A DNA stretch of 64,000 nucleotides from Antedon mediterranea. Lineage: Eukaryota > Echinodermata > Crinoidea > Comatulida > Antedonidae. Of this stretch, positions 21,169-34,600 are shown one piece after another. The translations under genes and the position numbers were made by a program. The notes under the pieces were generated by a model. It made no database searches, was not told where the DNA came from, and was given only the letters and a program-made list of their open reading frames with translations. Every line of letters starts with the position of its first letter. Within the stretch, counting starts at the first letter, position 1. The stretch lies in the NCBI RefSeq assembly GCF_964355755.1, contig NC_092673.1, forward strand, positions 29,207,001-29,271,000. The letters run 5' to 3'.

Positions 21169-21366
21169 TCATTTCTGTGTTGGGTATGCGCGTCGTTGAT
21201 TATACGCTCTTGATCCCGGACCTTTAGACCTGGAACTCATCGGTGTAGTCATCGGTGGTTGGAAGCTTGCTTGTGAGAATTGCTGAGGGTTAAACATCAT
21301 CGGCATCGCAGGTTGTGCTGGCTCCACTGCTGGAGTAGACGACGCATCCCATTGGTCAATTTGACC
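21169..21366 (-). CDS. SEC16A: SEC16 exon 26: C-terminus and stop
   Basis: Acceptor TTGTTGTAG. It encodes [14 protein letters not shown], then [10 protein letters not shown] and a basic Arg-rich end ([14 protein letters not shown]). TGA at 21171-21169. Separated from exon 25 by a 4-kb intron. Confidence 0.85.
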   Translation of the reverse strand, partial: GQIDQWDASSTPAVEPAQPAMPMMFNPQQFSQASFQPPMTTPMSSRSKGPGSRAYNQRRAYPTQK

Positions 21367-24300
21367 CTACAACAAAAACATAAATAAATGTCAGTATAAA
21401 TAGTGTTATACAGCGCGTGTAAAACAAATAAAGCACAACAAATGTGTCTATTGGAAAAACTATGTTGCATATTAAATTTAGTAGCCACCTACTTAAAAGT
21501 GGTGGAATACAAACCAATAACAAGAATCAAACTTATCCCTAACAAAATTAGTCTCCTTTAAACATTAGCAACACACACTACCTGTATAGGATACATACTG
21601 CAAAGTATTAGGCTGTCTACACTATGAAACTAGCTTGACAAAAAAGTGTGATGTGCCCAAATATGGTAGTGATATGACATCATCATGCCTATGTATGGGC
21701 ATATCGCATTTTTTTGTTACATACTTCGACAGAGCTTTAATTTCATATAAACTTTATGTGACAAAAAAATGTACATTGTATTGAAAGTGTATTTCAGAAT
21801 AAAGAAAGATTAAATATGGACATGATGATGTCATATCACTACCATATTTGGGAATATCACTATCATATTTGGGCATATCACATTTATTTTGTCAAACTAC
21901 TGGTAGGTTGATAGTGTAGACAAAGCTTTAGGAGACTGGTTTAATCAAATTTACTTTAAGAGGCAGAAGAGAAATTATGCAACTATATACTACCAATACT
22001 GTGTGCAGTGACCGTCAAAACTAACAAGAGAGATTTAAGAGGAGTGGTACTGAGAGGAAAGAGGAATTAAATTAGATTAATAATAGTCACACCCTTTGAT
22101 ACCAGAGTACTGTATCTGACCACTGGTGAAAGAAACAACTTACAAAGGTCAAAGTTTATAAATAGAATTCCTGGATTTGAAAAGATGAAGTGAACAACAA
22201 CAACCTAATCATATTTTACCAAATATAGTCCCATGCAATTATATACACATTGCATTATTTAACAATAGTACCATAATATTGTGTCCGAATCTAGCCTAAA
22301 TTAAGGAATATACACTCCAGCATGGATTCAATTTATACTTGGTCATATATGGTATTAATAATAAATGCATTGTAATTTGTTTATTCAATTACTTTTTACA
22401 CTAATGCATGCATGCTGTCTATTGTTTAGAAGTTGGTTAATATTGTTTTAACATCATTCAGGTTATAAAATATTACTGTATTAATAAATGAATATATAAA
22501 TAAAATGATCTGCAGAGTCATCTGGTTACATGCATTCTGAAACCACTACAAAGTGAATTATAATATTTATTAGACAAAATACAATGCAGGTTACATTACT
22601 GCCATCCTGAGATGGTAGTAGTAATTTTGTTTATTTTATTTATTTCATTTATATGTAATTTACTTTCTATGGACCAGAGTTTCCGACCTCTACACTAATA
22701 AGCCACCTGTAATATTATGCAAAGTAATCTTTATGTCTGGTTTGTATGTATTACAAATCTTTAATTATAATGAATTGTAGAAGTTGTGTGGTTACTTTTA
22801 GTGTATTTATTCTCAGCATTTATTGTTTTAATAGTTTATTTACATATAGCATGAAAACAAATCTTAATAAAAAAAAGTTACAACAAATTAAAAATATATA
22901 AAATAAAAAAAAAATAAAAAAAAAAAGATATTAAGAACTAAGAATATCTGGGTGGAGGAAAGAGATAAATAATTGGATTAAAAATAAAATTAAAAACAGA
23001 TTTAGAATTTCAAGGAAATAAAAAAAGAGGTAGAGATACTTTATTCGGGATTTCCCCTAAAAAAATAAAAGGGTATATTAATAAAGCATTAGGACATACA
23101 GTAGCTAGAAGATCAACGTCCAAACAGACCTGTTAGTAAAAATAATAATATATAATATATAAGTACTAATACTAATCTGTGTGCTTGAATTAATGCAATG
23201 TTTAACTGATTTAATTGTTTAAAGATGTATTGTAAATCAGACTTTATATATGTTATTTTGTAGTTTTAATAAAGTTAATCACTTCCGTAGAAAAAAAAAC
23301 AAAAAAAACCCCCAATGTTTTCACTTACAAAATTACAAAATAAATGGTTAAATTTAACCAAAAACCCATTGACTGTCAGTTTGACCAGTTTTTCAGGTAA
23401 ATAATTTTTTTTTTTATCCAATTTTTGGTCAAAGTGGATAACTATTATGTTGCATTAAAATGGCATATTTAACTTTTGTTAAGAATTATTTTTTCAGGTG
23501 GACAATACATCTTTAACAATAACTAAAGCTACATAAGTCCAGTGTATCCGGTCATTGCCATTTTTAGATGCAATATTTTTCATGATTTGAGTGCAAAGGG
23601 AAATGATTTTACTACATTTTGTAGAATACATAACTAGTCGTAATAGTGTATAGTTACTGCAGTAATTGCAGTAGAAAAATGATATTCACAAAAATAGCTT
23701 TTCACACATAATTCTCAGTACTGTATGTGTCCAGTATCTCTTAACCTTCCATGATACAGGCACCATATGTGATACACATGAGATGCTGTATTATGGAATT
23801 TGCTGTATAACTGGACAAATATATGAAGATACAGGATCGAGAATAAGGTGCACATAACTACGCCTTATTTAAGCTCTACCACTAACATACACATTCTGCT
23901 GGAAGCATAAAGTTCAATCCCCACTATCAAACTTTATGTGATGTGCCCATAAATGGACATGATGATGTCATATCACTACCATATGTGGGCATATCACTAC
24001 CATATTTGGGCACACAACTTTTTTTTTGTAACTAGTTTGATAGTTTAAACAGAGTTTTAAATAGTGATTTAGGACATTCTATTTAAAACTACAGTTATTA
24101 TCTAGAGAATATTACCAGCTATATACAGTAGACCCTCTCCTTTGGGACATTCTACTCTCAGGAGGCACTTTCATGTGAACCGAAAAAGTGGGAAATATTA
24201 TTACTCAGGGGCAACCCCTATTAAGTGGACACTTTTGATGGCTATAGATAACATAAAAAATGCCGAAACGAAATATACACCATGTAAAGAGAACAAGAGA

Positions 24301-27300
24301 CCATACTTGTTTTAACACTACGACAAACCACTATTAAGGGGACAGCCCCTTTGTTGAATGTATCCCTCGGTAGAGGTTCTACTTCAGTACTAAATCAAGT
24401 ATATAACTGATTATCAATTGTTGTTTTTATAATAATTAATATCAATATTTTAAAATGTTAAAGTTTAAGTTGTTTCACTATTGAAAGGGGCGCCCAAATT
24501 AAAGCTTGCTTGCTGTGGCGTCCCTTTTCCACTTACCAACTTCTTTTCTTGCATTATATTATTTATGTTCATTATCAGTTGTATATTTACACTGTACAGT
24601 ATTATGCTACTCTGTATTTTGCTTTATTATTTGTGGAAATAAATATTATTATTATTATTATTAATTATATATACGTCACCTACTGAAAGTTTATGCACAC
24701 AAAAAGTTTGTCATGTGATTGTGTTTGGTTCCAGTGTTATGTGCAACATGGTGAGAGTGAGCGCAAACCCATTCTAAGCTTAATACGATAAGGCAATATT
24801 TGAGCAGAGGCAGTTACTTGAATTATGGAGCTGAACTCAATAACTAACTAATACTTTAGATGACTGACGTTAGATGACTATAGTATCGTGTATTATATTA
24901 AAGCATGCATAGCAGTCTTTTTTAACTTCTTGTGTACACCTTAAAGAAATGCGAATTCAGTAGAACCCTCTCCTCTGGGATAACCCTATTGAGGGGACAC
25001 CCCTATTGAGGGCACACCCAAATAGAAGGGAAACCCCTATTGAGGGGAAACCCCAATTGAGGGGAAACCCCTATTCAGAGGACACCCCTATTCAGAGGAT
25101 ATTTAGTTTGCTTCCAAATATATCCCCTTAATAGGGTTCTACTTCATTCAAAATCAGTCGCACATCAATTGCTAAAGCTCTATCTAGTCTATCAAAGTAG
25201 TTTCACAAAAGTGTGATGTGCCTAAATATGGTAGTGATATGCCCAAGTATGGTAGTGATACACATTTGGGCACATGACATTTTTTGTCACAAATTTGATA
25301 GTGTAGACAGAGATTACAAGAGGTTCAACTAATTATTAACAATGTTAATACAATTATTTACAAGCACAAAAGGATAAAAACAATTTGCTACCTGTCCGCC
25401 CAGATGCTGACTGACCTCGACAGAAAGGTCACTCATAGAGCTAGTACGAGATAGCTGTTGAATCAAGTCATACAGAGTCATATAAAAGAACACTAATAGG
25501 CATACAAATATGTGTTGACCAATTTGATACAAATGATTAAAAATAAATCAAATTCTTATCAATAGTCCGTTACAAGTGGAGATTTTTTACATTTTTAGGG
25601 GGACCTAAGGGTAAATTGCACCCTATAGCATACAATTATTATCAAAGAAAAAAATAGAAAATATAACAGATTAAAATTATTAATTAAAATGTATTACACA
25701 TTACTATATATTTAATATTTTTGTAACTTGATAGCATTTCATTCACGCTTTATTAAAGGACAACTTTACCAAGAACCATATTTTGACAACATAAAGATGT
25801 ACATATGATTTCAGAACAATTGCAAGATATATAATATCGCGCGCATGCTCACCGCACAGCTGTCGCCAAAAGTTCACGTCAAGTGTGCATGAATTTTCTA
25901 TTTTTCTAAGCACACTTGACATCACAGCATTTTACGGTGACTGCTATAGGTTAGCACGCACTGCGCTATCGTAAATCTTGCAATTGCTCTGAAATCCTAT
26001 GTACATCCCTAATACGTTGTCAAAATATGGTTCTCGGTAGAGTTGTCCTTCAAGTATTCATTGGAGAAGACCCTGTGACAAGCTCTAATGGTTTTGATAA
26101 ATAAAGTTTTGGACTGGTTTTCATGACAAACTGGGCAATACACATATTTCTAGGCCTACTGATATCATGCAGACAAGCTGATGAGTGAACACTAGTATAC
26201 CACAACCATATCAACAAAAAAGAATAACATTTGAATTATAATATATCTCTAAGTTGACTAAAAAATTTAGTATTTTATAAAAATCAACTGTAGTCCTATT
26301 ATTTTAAGCTTTGTCCACACTATCAAACTAGTTTGACAAAACAAGTGTGATATGCCCAAATATGGTAGTTATTTGACATAATGTCCATATATGGGCACAT
26401 AATTTTTTTTATTACATAAAGTTTGATCGTATAGACAGAGCTTAATAGAGTATCTATCAATGGGAACAATTTACTGCAAAACAAATGAGGGAATATATAT
26501 GAGGAAACACACCACACTTTGTTAAATGTTAGGTCCTAAAGCTGTCCCCTTAATAGGAGTTCTACTCTTATTAAAAAGAAAAAGAACTGCAAATCAAAAT
26601 TCTAAATAAATATAATACACTTTTAAAAATACATGAAAATGTATATTTTATTAGTCTTATTAAATGAATTGAATCCTTCAAATGTTTCCATCTTCTTAAG
26701 GTAAAGGTACTAGCAATGGTTGAAGTATCATATATACTAAAACATAAAAATGTAACACTGTTATTAAAATAGATTGTAATGTTGATGATAACTTACATTT
26801 TCTTGTGTGTTTTGAGGTGGTTCTAGTGATGTGACCGGTGTATACTGATTGGATGATGTACCATTATAAGCATTTGGATTGAAGAACTGAAATAGTAATA
26901 CAAAGATGCCACCTCTTAATAAACATTGCGCTTAGGCTTAGTTTTTTACCTTGCTAATTTGTTGACCAAAGTAAGTAATAATGTGGCCCGTGAAACCAAC
27001 TTACCCGAGGAAATAATTAGGCCTGGGCAGGGAAATAACTAGCCCTGGGCAGGGAAATAACTAGCCCTGGGCAGGGAAATAACTAGGCCTGGGCGGGGAA
27101 ATAACTAGGCCTGGGCGGGGAAATAAAAAGGCCTGGGCGGAGAAATATCTAGGCCTGGGTGGGGAATAACTAGGCCTTGTTTTTCACATAAAGTTTGATA
27201 GTGTAGACAGAGCTTAATACATTGAAAATTCAAAAAAGAAAGAATCTAAAATCATTTATACTGAATATTAATTTGAAAATTGATTTCATACCTGTGGCTG

Positions 27301-28610
27301 GTGAGTTTGTTCGTTATGTTCATTAGCTGGGGTCGAAGGTTGAGATTCTGGATTCCCAACTTGAGGTTGGTTATCGCCAAGCGCTGCAGAAATAACGAAA
27401 TAAGTTTTAAAGCTCAGGTACAGACATGAATTTTAGATATATTACCTGGTTAAATATACATAAAACAAATATGTGTAACAGAAATCACAACGAAAAATTT
27501 CCCTTAAAATGGTCAAATATAAAATTTGGCAAATTCTGCTATAAAAGCCAGAAAGACCTTTTTTTAGTAGTTAGGTAGTTTAACTAATGTAATATCATAT
27601 CCGGTGACTCCCTAGAAAGTGAAAAAAAGATGGTTGGTATCTCAAAATGAATATATTTATATGAGACCATGAAAACTAGAAGTTACTGAACATTTGAAAA
27701 TTAAATTAGAATTAGTTACCTGGAGTTGGGGTAAAAAAGTTAACCGGTGGAGCTGTGTTGTTTGATATTGTTGGAAAAAGTGCTGGGGGCGCTACAGATG
27801 AAGATTTGCTCGTCGTTGTACTCTGCGGTTTGAAAACATCTACGTAATTACGTCCAACTATCAAGAAAAAAAGTGCAGTTATAATTACAAAAACATATCA
27901 CATAATATGAAATATTATCTACAAATTTATAGATTTTTGAACATGTATAATATAAACCAAAATAAAGATATAAAATAATAATGAAAAGGCATTTTATGAA
28001 TTATTAAAAACATCAGGCACAACATACAAATATTACTGTACATCCATACTTAATTATATTGATATATTTTTGAATAGCTTATTCATGTCTAAAATTGTAA
28101 AGGTTGTTTAAATGATCATTGTTTTGTTTTAACTTCGCCAGTTAGTGGAGTTTTTTTTTCGTACTGAATAAAAATTATTTTAAAATAAAATGTTATGTAC
28201 CATGTCTTTTAGAAAACTTGTTAACTCCAGGTGTGGCAGTGGTTGCTAGTTGAGAGTCACTAGGAGGAGGAGGAGCAACCTCACCATCACCTTCATCCCC
28301 ATCTCCATCTTTATTTATCCACTTTTGCTTCTGTTCATCCCATTCAATCTAATATAAAAGATTAAAGAGAGTGAAATTCTTAGAATCGGCATCAACCGCA
28401 TTTTGATTGGTTGATACATGAAATAAATGAATAAGCATATACATTTTTGCATATACAAAATTCAGATTTGTTTGACCATCTGGTTGGAATGGTGATGTAG
28501 TGACATGGATGTGAATATGGATATGGGGGGTTTGAATCAATTTAATTTTCATCATTTGCTTTATTAACATTATTATGTGAATAGGCATATGTGATGGCAT
28601 TTTACACATG

Positions 28611-28646
<36 letters not shown>

Positions 28647-31600
28647 AATATAGAATTACTTTTCGACTTTACAGCTGCAAGGTGGCCAATATGGTATGGT
28701 GAATTAATATACTTTAATATCATTTGAATAAAGCTGTCTACAAATTCCAAATAGTTTGACAAAAAAAATCTGATGTGCCCCAATATGGTGGTGATATGTC
28801 CAAATATGTTAGTCATATGACATCATCATGTTCATATATGGGCACATCACATTTTTTGGTCACATCGAATTTGATAGTGTAGACAGAGTTCAACGCACTG
28901 TATTATCGCGATCATCTGGAAGGTGAACATCATTTTTACCACCAAATCTGCTAAACAGACCTCTGAACCAACTTCCACCACCACCCTGTCAAAAGAAAAA
29001 AAAAAATGAAATAATTATTGGGCTATTACTGGGTCAATGAAATTTGAAAAAATATTTTCACTTATAAAAAGAAAAAATAAATGGTTAAATTCAACCAAAA
29101 AACAATTGGCTGGAAGCCAGTTTGCCTATTTTTTACTTTAAATTAAAGTTTTTTTAAGGCAAATAATTTGTTCTTCCAATTTTTGGTAAAAGTAAATAAT
29201 TAGTATGTAACATTAAAATGGCATATTCAACAAAAATATATCTTTAACATAACAAAAAAAACAAGTAGCAACAAAAACAAATAATTCATATTTAAAACTC
29301 ACCTTTTGTTTCAAACTTTTATTTTGTTCTGTCTTTTTCTGCTGCTGTTGCTGTTCTTGAGGTTTTGCAGGCGTAGGTGTTTGATTGCCAGAGCTTTGTG
29401 AGAATGTTCTGGTTCTAGGCGATTCAGGAGGGGTCATTGCACTCTTTGGTGTTGATGGTATTGTACTTGGTGTTCCAATGCTGTTTGAAGTCGTCTAAAC
29501 AAAGATAAACAGATAGTTTAAAATTTTTTGTTCTTCCATTTAATTAACTGAGAATTTCAGTAAATCTATTAGCTGAATTCCATCATAAATTGACACTATC
29601 ATATTTGGGTATAACACTACCATATTTGGGTACATCACACATCACACTTTTTGTCAAATTGTGCCTTTTTAAGCTCTGTCGAAACTATCAAACTTTATGC
29701 GACATCAAAAATTGATGTGCACATATATAGACATGGTGATGTCATATCACTACCATATTTTTGGATATATCACTATCATATTTGAGCACATCACACTTTT
29801 TTGTCAAACTCTTTTGACCGTGTAGACAGATTAAGAATTGATATTTATAACTAGTTCTATCAATCAATCAATCAATCTATCTGGTCAGCATAGGAATTAT
29901 TCCATTGGATGGGGCTAAAGTTGTTCCTATGTATATACAGTGCATGTTAAAAAACTTAATACATGTTTTAAAAAGATTGACGTCTCCCGGTATTTTGATA
30001 TAGGTAGGTGCTGCACTGCTGCTGTAGGTCTATTGATTTTTTTAAACAGTGGAATACAGTAATAATGTATTAGTAAACTTAATAAAACTAAAATATGTTT
30101 AATTACATTATATGTGGCAGCTCCATAGAAATCAAAATTTGAAGCATTGCTATTGGTCCAATCAGTTTCTGCTTCTGTCTCCGTCTCCGTTGCGGTCGTA
30201 CTGTATTCACTCACTGTGCTACCTATCGATGCACTAGGGTCAAGGTTCATTGAAGAAAAGTTATTAGCAGGTTGGTTATGGTACGTATAATCATATTGTT
30301 GGTTAGGCTGTTGTTGGTTAGCTTCAGCCTGTTGCTGGAAGTACTGACTGCTCTGATTTCCTTGGGTGTCTGTCGGCTGATAAAACCCTGTTTTATCCAT
30401 ATCTTGAGGAATAAAAAAATTATGTTTGTAATTTATTTTGATTGAACCATGTTTCATGAGAGTAGCCAATCCAGCAAAGCTGATCATTTGGGCCCTCGAA
30501 AATACAATACATACAGTACAGAAATGCAAAATACAATACATACAGTACAGAAATGCAAAATACAATACATACAGTACAGAAATGCAAAATACAATACATA
30601 CAGTACAGAAATGCAAAATTCAATTATAAAAAACTACTATAAAAATATAAAAATTGTAATAAAAAGTTCCATAACAATTTTAAAATAATTATATTTTAAG
30701 AATCATTCATATAATCTATGTTTGTATTTTCCCTTTTGATAAACAATAACAATCAATTGAAACTAGTTGAATTTTATCAAGAACATTCATGTAATCATTT
30801 AATGTAATCATTTAATGTAATAATTTACTGTAATCATTTAACGTTTATGTCTCGTCATGATGTATTTCTGTGAGGGTCTCTAATGATCAGATTCGGCTGG
30901 CTGGACCACCCTTGTAAAATATTGTTGAAATAAAATAAAAATAAATAAATAAAATTCATACATACTATATTCAAACAATATTAAATAAAATGTTTTTGTA
31001 ACTAATGGGTTGTCAAACACTATTTTAAACAGTACCCAACATCACAATTAAAATAAAAAATAATTTTAATTTTCGTGATGTGTCATGCAACTAGGCAGCT
31101 GTTGAGTCTAACAGTCTTTCTGTGCATGTTCATATGTTTCTGAGACTTGATAGCTGTATAGTTACAATAGTAACACTAGTTACAACTACACACCTGGTAT
31201 TTGTTGAATATCTTCTTGCGTTGGTAAGGCATCATATTGCGTTGACGGTGTTGACGCTGTATCTTCGGTGTCTGCTAGGTTACTTAGGTTGGAAAATGAT
31301 TCGACCCAAGGCATCGGTGTTTCTGGGTTGGATGCGGGTTGTATTCTGCCATCCTAGGAAATAATAATAAATGTATAAAGCCTCTATGCGCTCGCTTCGC
31401 AATAAAGAAATTAATTTCCAAAAAAACAGAAATAAACTTGACAAACTGCATTCCGTTTACCAGCAACTTTAAGGTGAAAAGGCTGGCTAGTACATAACTT
31501 ACATGTGGTTTCCGGATATGTTTAAAAATGCAATTTGTTTCAACATATATATAAACTTCCTAAACACTGTAAATCCATATTATTATACTATATGGGTACC

Positions 31601-34600
31601 AAGTCTGTTAGTTCATGTATTTATAAACATCGTCTGTCTGACACGAAGGTCAAAAAGATCCTTTAATAGAGGTCATACCATCGCTTACGGTGTTCAGCTA
31701 CATCTCTCAACAACTGTATGTCGCTGACTTTCTACTGCTCAGATCTTTTCCAACATAACATTTAAACATTCACAACATTAGATAACAGACAAATATTTAC
31801 CATAATTTGTTGTTGTACATTTTCTAAATCTTTTAACCACTGAGGTTGAGTGAGTTCACGCCCATCAAAGTACTGAAGATCGTGGTATTTTAAACGATCA
31901 GACATCTACAAAAAAAAGTTAAAATGAACTTATATGTAAAGGCACGTGATTGGAGTAAATGCAATAAGAATCCCATTCTACGCCAATTTTAATATTTACA
32001 AAATAAAGAATTTATATATTACCTGACATACTTGACTGACGAGAGTTTCACTATAGTGAGTGGGAAGAAATGCGATACTCTTAGCTATCACTTCACAATA
32101 ATGCAATGCCTAAAAAAACAAAACAAAAAAGAATATTATTATTAAGAGTTTTGGGGTTAGGGTAGATATTTTCCTTAAATCAAATTATTTCAGATTTTAC
32201 GTAGTGGTCACCAAAAGTGTTTCCCTTAGCCAAAATGTGATTGGTGAATACCTACAGTCTTGGAAGCGGTGAAAATAAGCAAAGAAATGTTTATATTCAT
32301 TCTCCCAACAGATAAGCTGTTGGTTGTCGTACTCGTAATTCCAACATTAGGTGTACATCCCCATTAGAACTTTTTGGTCAAAATCCTTATCAGATAAATC
32401 AACTAAGCAGGTGATTAATGACCTGAATCCTATTATACCCCTGTGATTTTATTAGCTCTCTTGTAATTGATTGATTAGGAAAAGGTACATTTTTCAGTAT
32501 GCAAGGTCAATGGTCAGGCAAAAACTAGCAGAAGTCGGCGATGATCAAAAGGTTTAACGACCTGTCTATCAAAGTTGGACTTATATAAACACATGTCACA
32601 GTAGGAGGTTAAGTGACATTTACCCGAAGTTTTGAAAAACTTCGGGTAAAAATGAACACATTCTCTAATGGGGCTGTACACGTAATGAAATGTAATCTTC
32701 TTTATGTGCCGTATTGTCGTGTCAATGTTACCAAGAATGGATTTATCTCACGTATTTGTCTTCTTTTTAATAATTGTGTTGTTAAAGATAATTCTATTGA
32801 TCTCTTTTTTGACCATTATAATTGTTTTTGTAATAAAATTAGTAAAATTGTATTGTATTTTGTATTGTTAGGTTTTAAGATTTATATATATTTATATGGT
32901 ATAGTTTATTCCATTCTGTAAGGGGGCGGGTTTCCCGCTGTTGAATGAGTTTGAATAAAATAAAAAATAAAATAAAAATAAGAGTGACAGCAAACACATT
33001 ACTTACCTGAATGATGAAGCCATATTCGGCTAGTCTACATGCATAGATGAACTTGTAAGCAATGTAATTAGGCATTGTGTAGTGTTTGTTGGCTAGATGT
33101 TGAGCATATTCATACACCTCTGTCTGTTGGATTGCTTCGTTAGTTGAAAATTGATTAAACGGCAGCCTAAAAATAGAAGCAAATATGGAGGAATTGTATC
33201 GTTATAATAAAGTAGTATAATAATAAACACCACAAACACAGAACAATTATTCTAAACCACCCGGTGATATACGGAAAATGTATTAATTTATTTGAGATGA
33301 TAAGATGAGGAAATCTGTGAGAATGAGAAAAAGTCGCCTCAACTGAGACTCAAACTCGGACCGCCTGCTTGATATGCAGATGTCCTAACCATTAGACTGT
33401 ATTGTTCAAACTGGATAGCGACTCTTTAACACTCTCTGTTTCATTATATATATATATTTTTTTATTGTTGACCATTGATAGAATGTAATAAATGTATGTT
33501 TATATAGGATTGTCCCATTTATGAGAATATTAGGCTTTTGAAGTTTTATGATTTTATTACAGTATTACAAATTCAGACACTTCAATTTAACTGTACATAC
33601 CCATGGCTGGATCCTACTAGCACCATTTTTGAAGATTTTTTGTTGTAAGTCCCTAGGCCTAACTGTACCATCAAGTAACAGAAATGAGATGCATGTACAA
33701 GGCCTCTAGAGCCTAATGAATCCCCTAGTGTTATGATACTCTTTTTATCTAGCTCAGCATTTGAGCTTAAGTTTGATAAAACCATGGCCAAATGAGGACG
33801 CCAGTCACCCCAGTTAACATCCGAACAACTCTGAAAATAAAAGCATGATCATTTTAGTTCAAAATTTAAAAAAAGTTATACAGCTTGGTGAAAATTTTAT
33901 TTTGGTTTGGAACTAATGGAGAGTTCCTTGATACTGTATCTGTGATTGCATTTGAATTGCATTAAGCTCTGTCTACAGTTTCAAACTAGTTTGACAAAAA
34001 AGTGTGATGTGCCCAAATATGGTAGTCATATGATATCATCATGTCCATATATCACATTTTATTGTCACATAAAGTTTGATAGTGTGGACAGAGCTTTAGA
34101 ATACGTTTTTCAGAATCTTACTGTGACTGCTGCTGGCTGTCTGTCCGACATCAGTTGGTATAACGTCTGTAGAGGATCATTCATTGGTAAACTATTAGCA
34201 AATCTGTAATGTATAAAACAAATAACAAAAAAGCGTGAGCAGATGCAGGGGTCTTTAGAGCTTGTTTGTTGACATGAACATGAGTAAATGTGCACACTTT
34301 ACCAATGACAAAATATCTTGTAGTAAAATATTTTGTAGTGGAGCTGTAGCTTGGTGGTTAATGTGCTTGCCTTCCAATTCCAGGGTTAAGGGTTCAATCC
34401 TGACCTAATGTCAGGGTTTTAACTCATGACTCTTTCAACTCCACTCCCTAAGCCTCAAATGAGACTTAGGTTATAATAGTTTATCAATCCTTTTAATTGG
34501 CGAGTTTGTGCTCGCTGTTGGATGAGTATGAAATAAAATAAATTATACCAATGATAAATATTGCAGAGCCCCCAAAGAAAATGACCGAAAGATTCAGAAA

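Larger units (their letters stand above)
21367..25391. other. Last SEC16 intron, filled with repeats
   Basis: It contains MITE-1 copies (21609-21740, 21745-21930, 23910-24060, 25174-25316), a MITE-3 copy (23300-23516), two members of a TAGAACCCTCTCCT repeat family (24127-24385, 24959-25144), and A-rich runs near 22880-23060. No extra exon recognised. Confidence 0.7.

Noticed and set aside
28349-28816. 155-codon minus-strand ORF with IYIYIY
   Set aside because: Runs through a (TA)n microsatellite and a MITE-1 copy.
30420-30623. [16 protein letters not shown]-type repetitive ORF
   Set aside because: Made by a 29-bp minisatellite in a SEC16 intron; the real SEC16 exon 18 starts at 30402.
32613-32921. 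102-codon plus-strand ORF
   Set aside because: No domain similarity; its end runs into a LINE-type 3' tail, so it is element remnant rather than host gene.
33336-33415. Functional tRNA gene
   Set aside because: Box B is degenerate and expanded and no acceptor stem pairs; better explained as a SINE relic.
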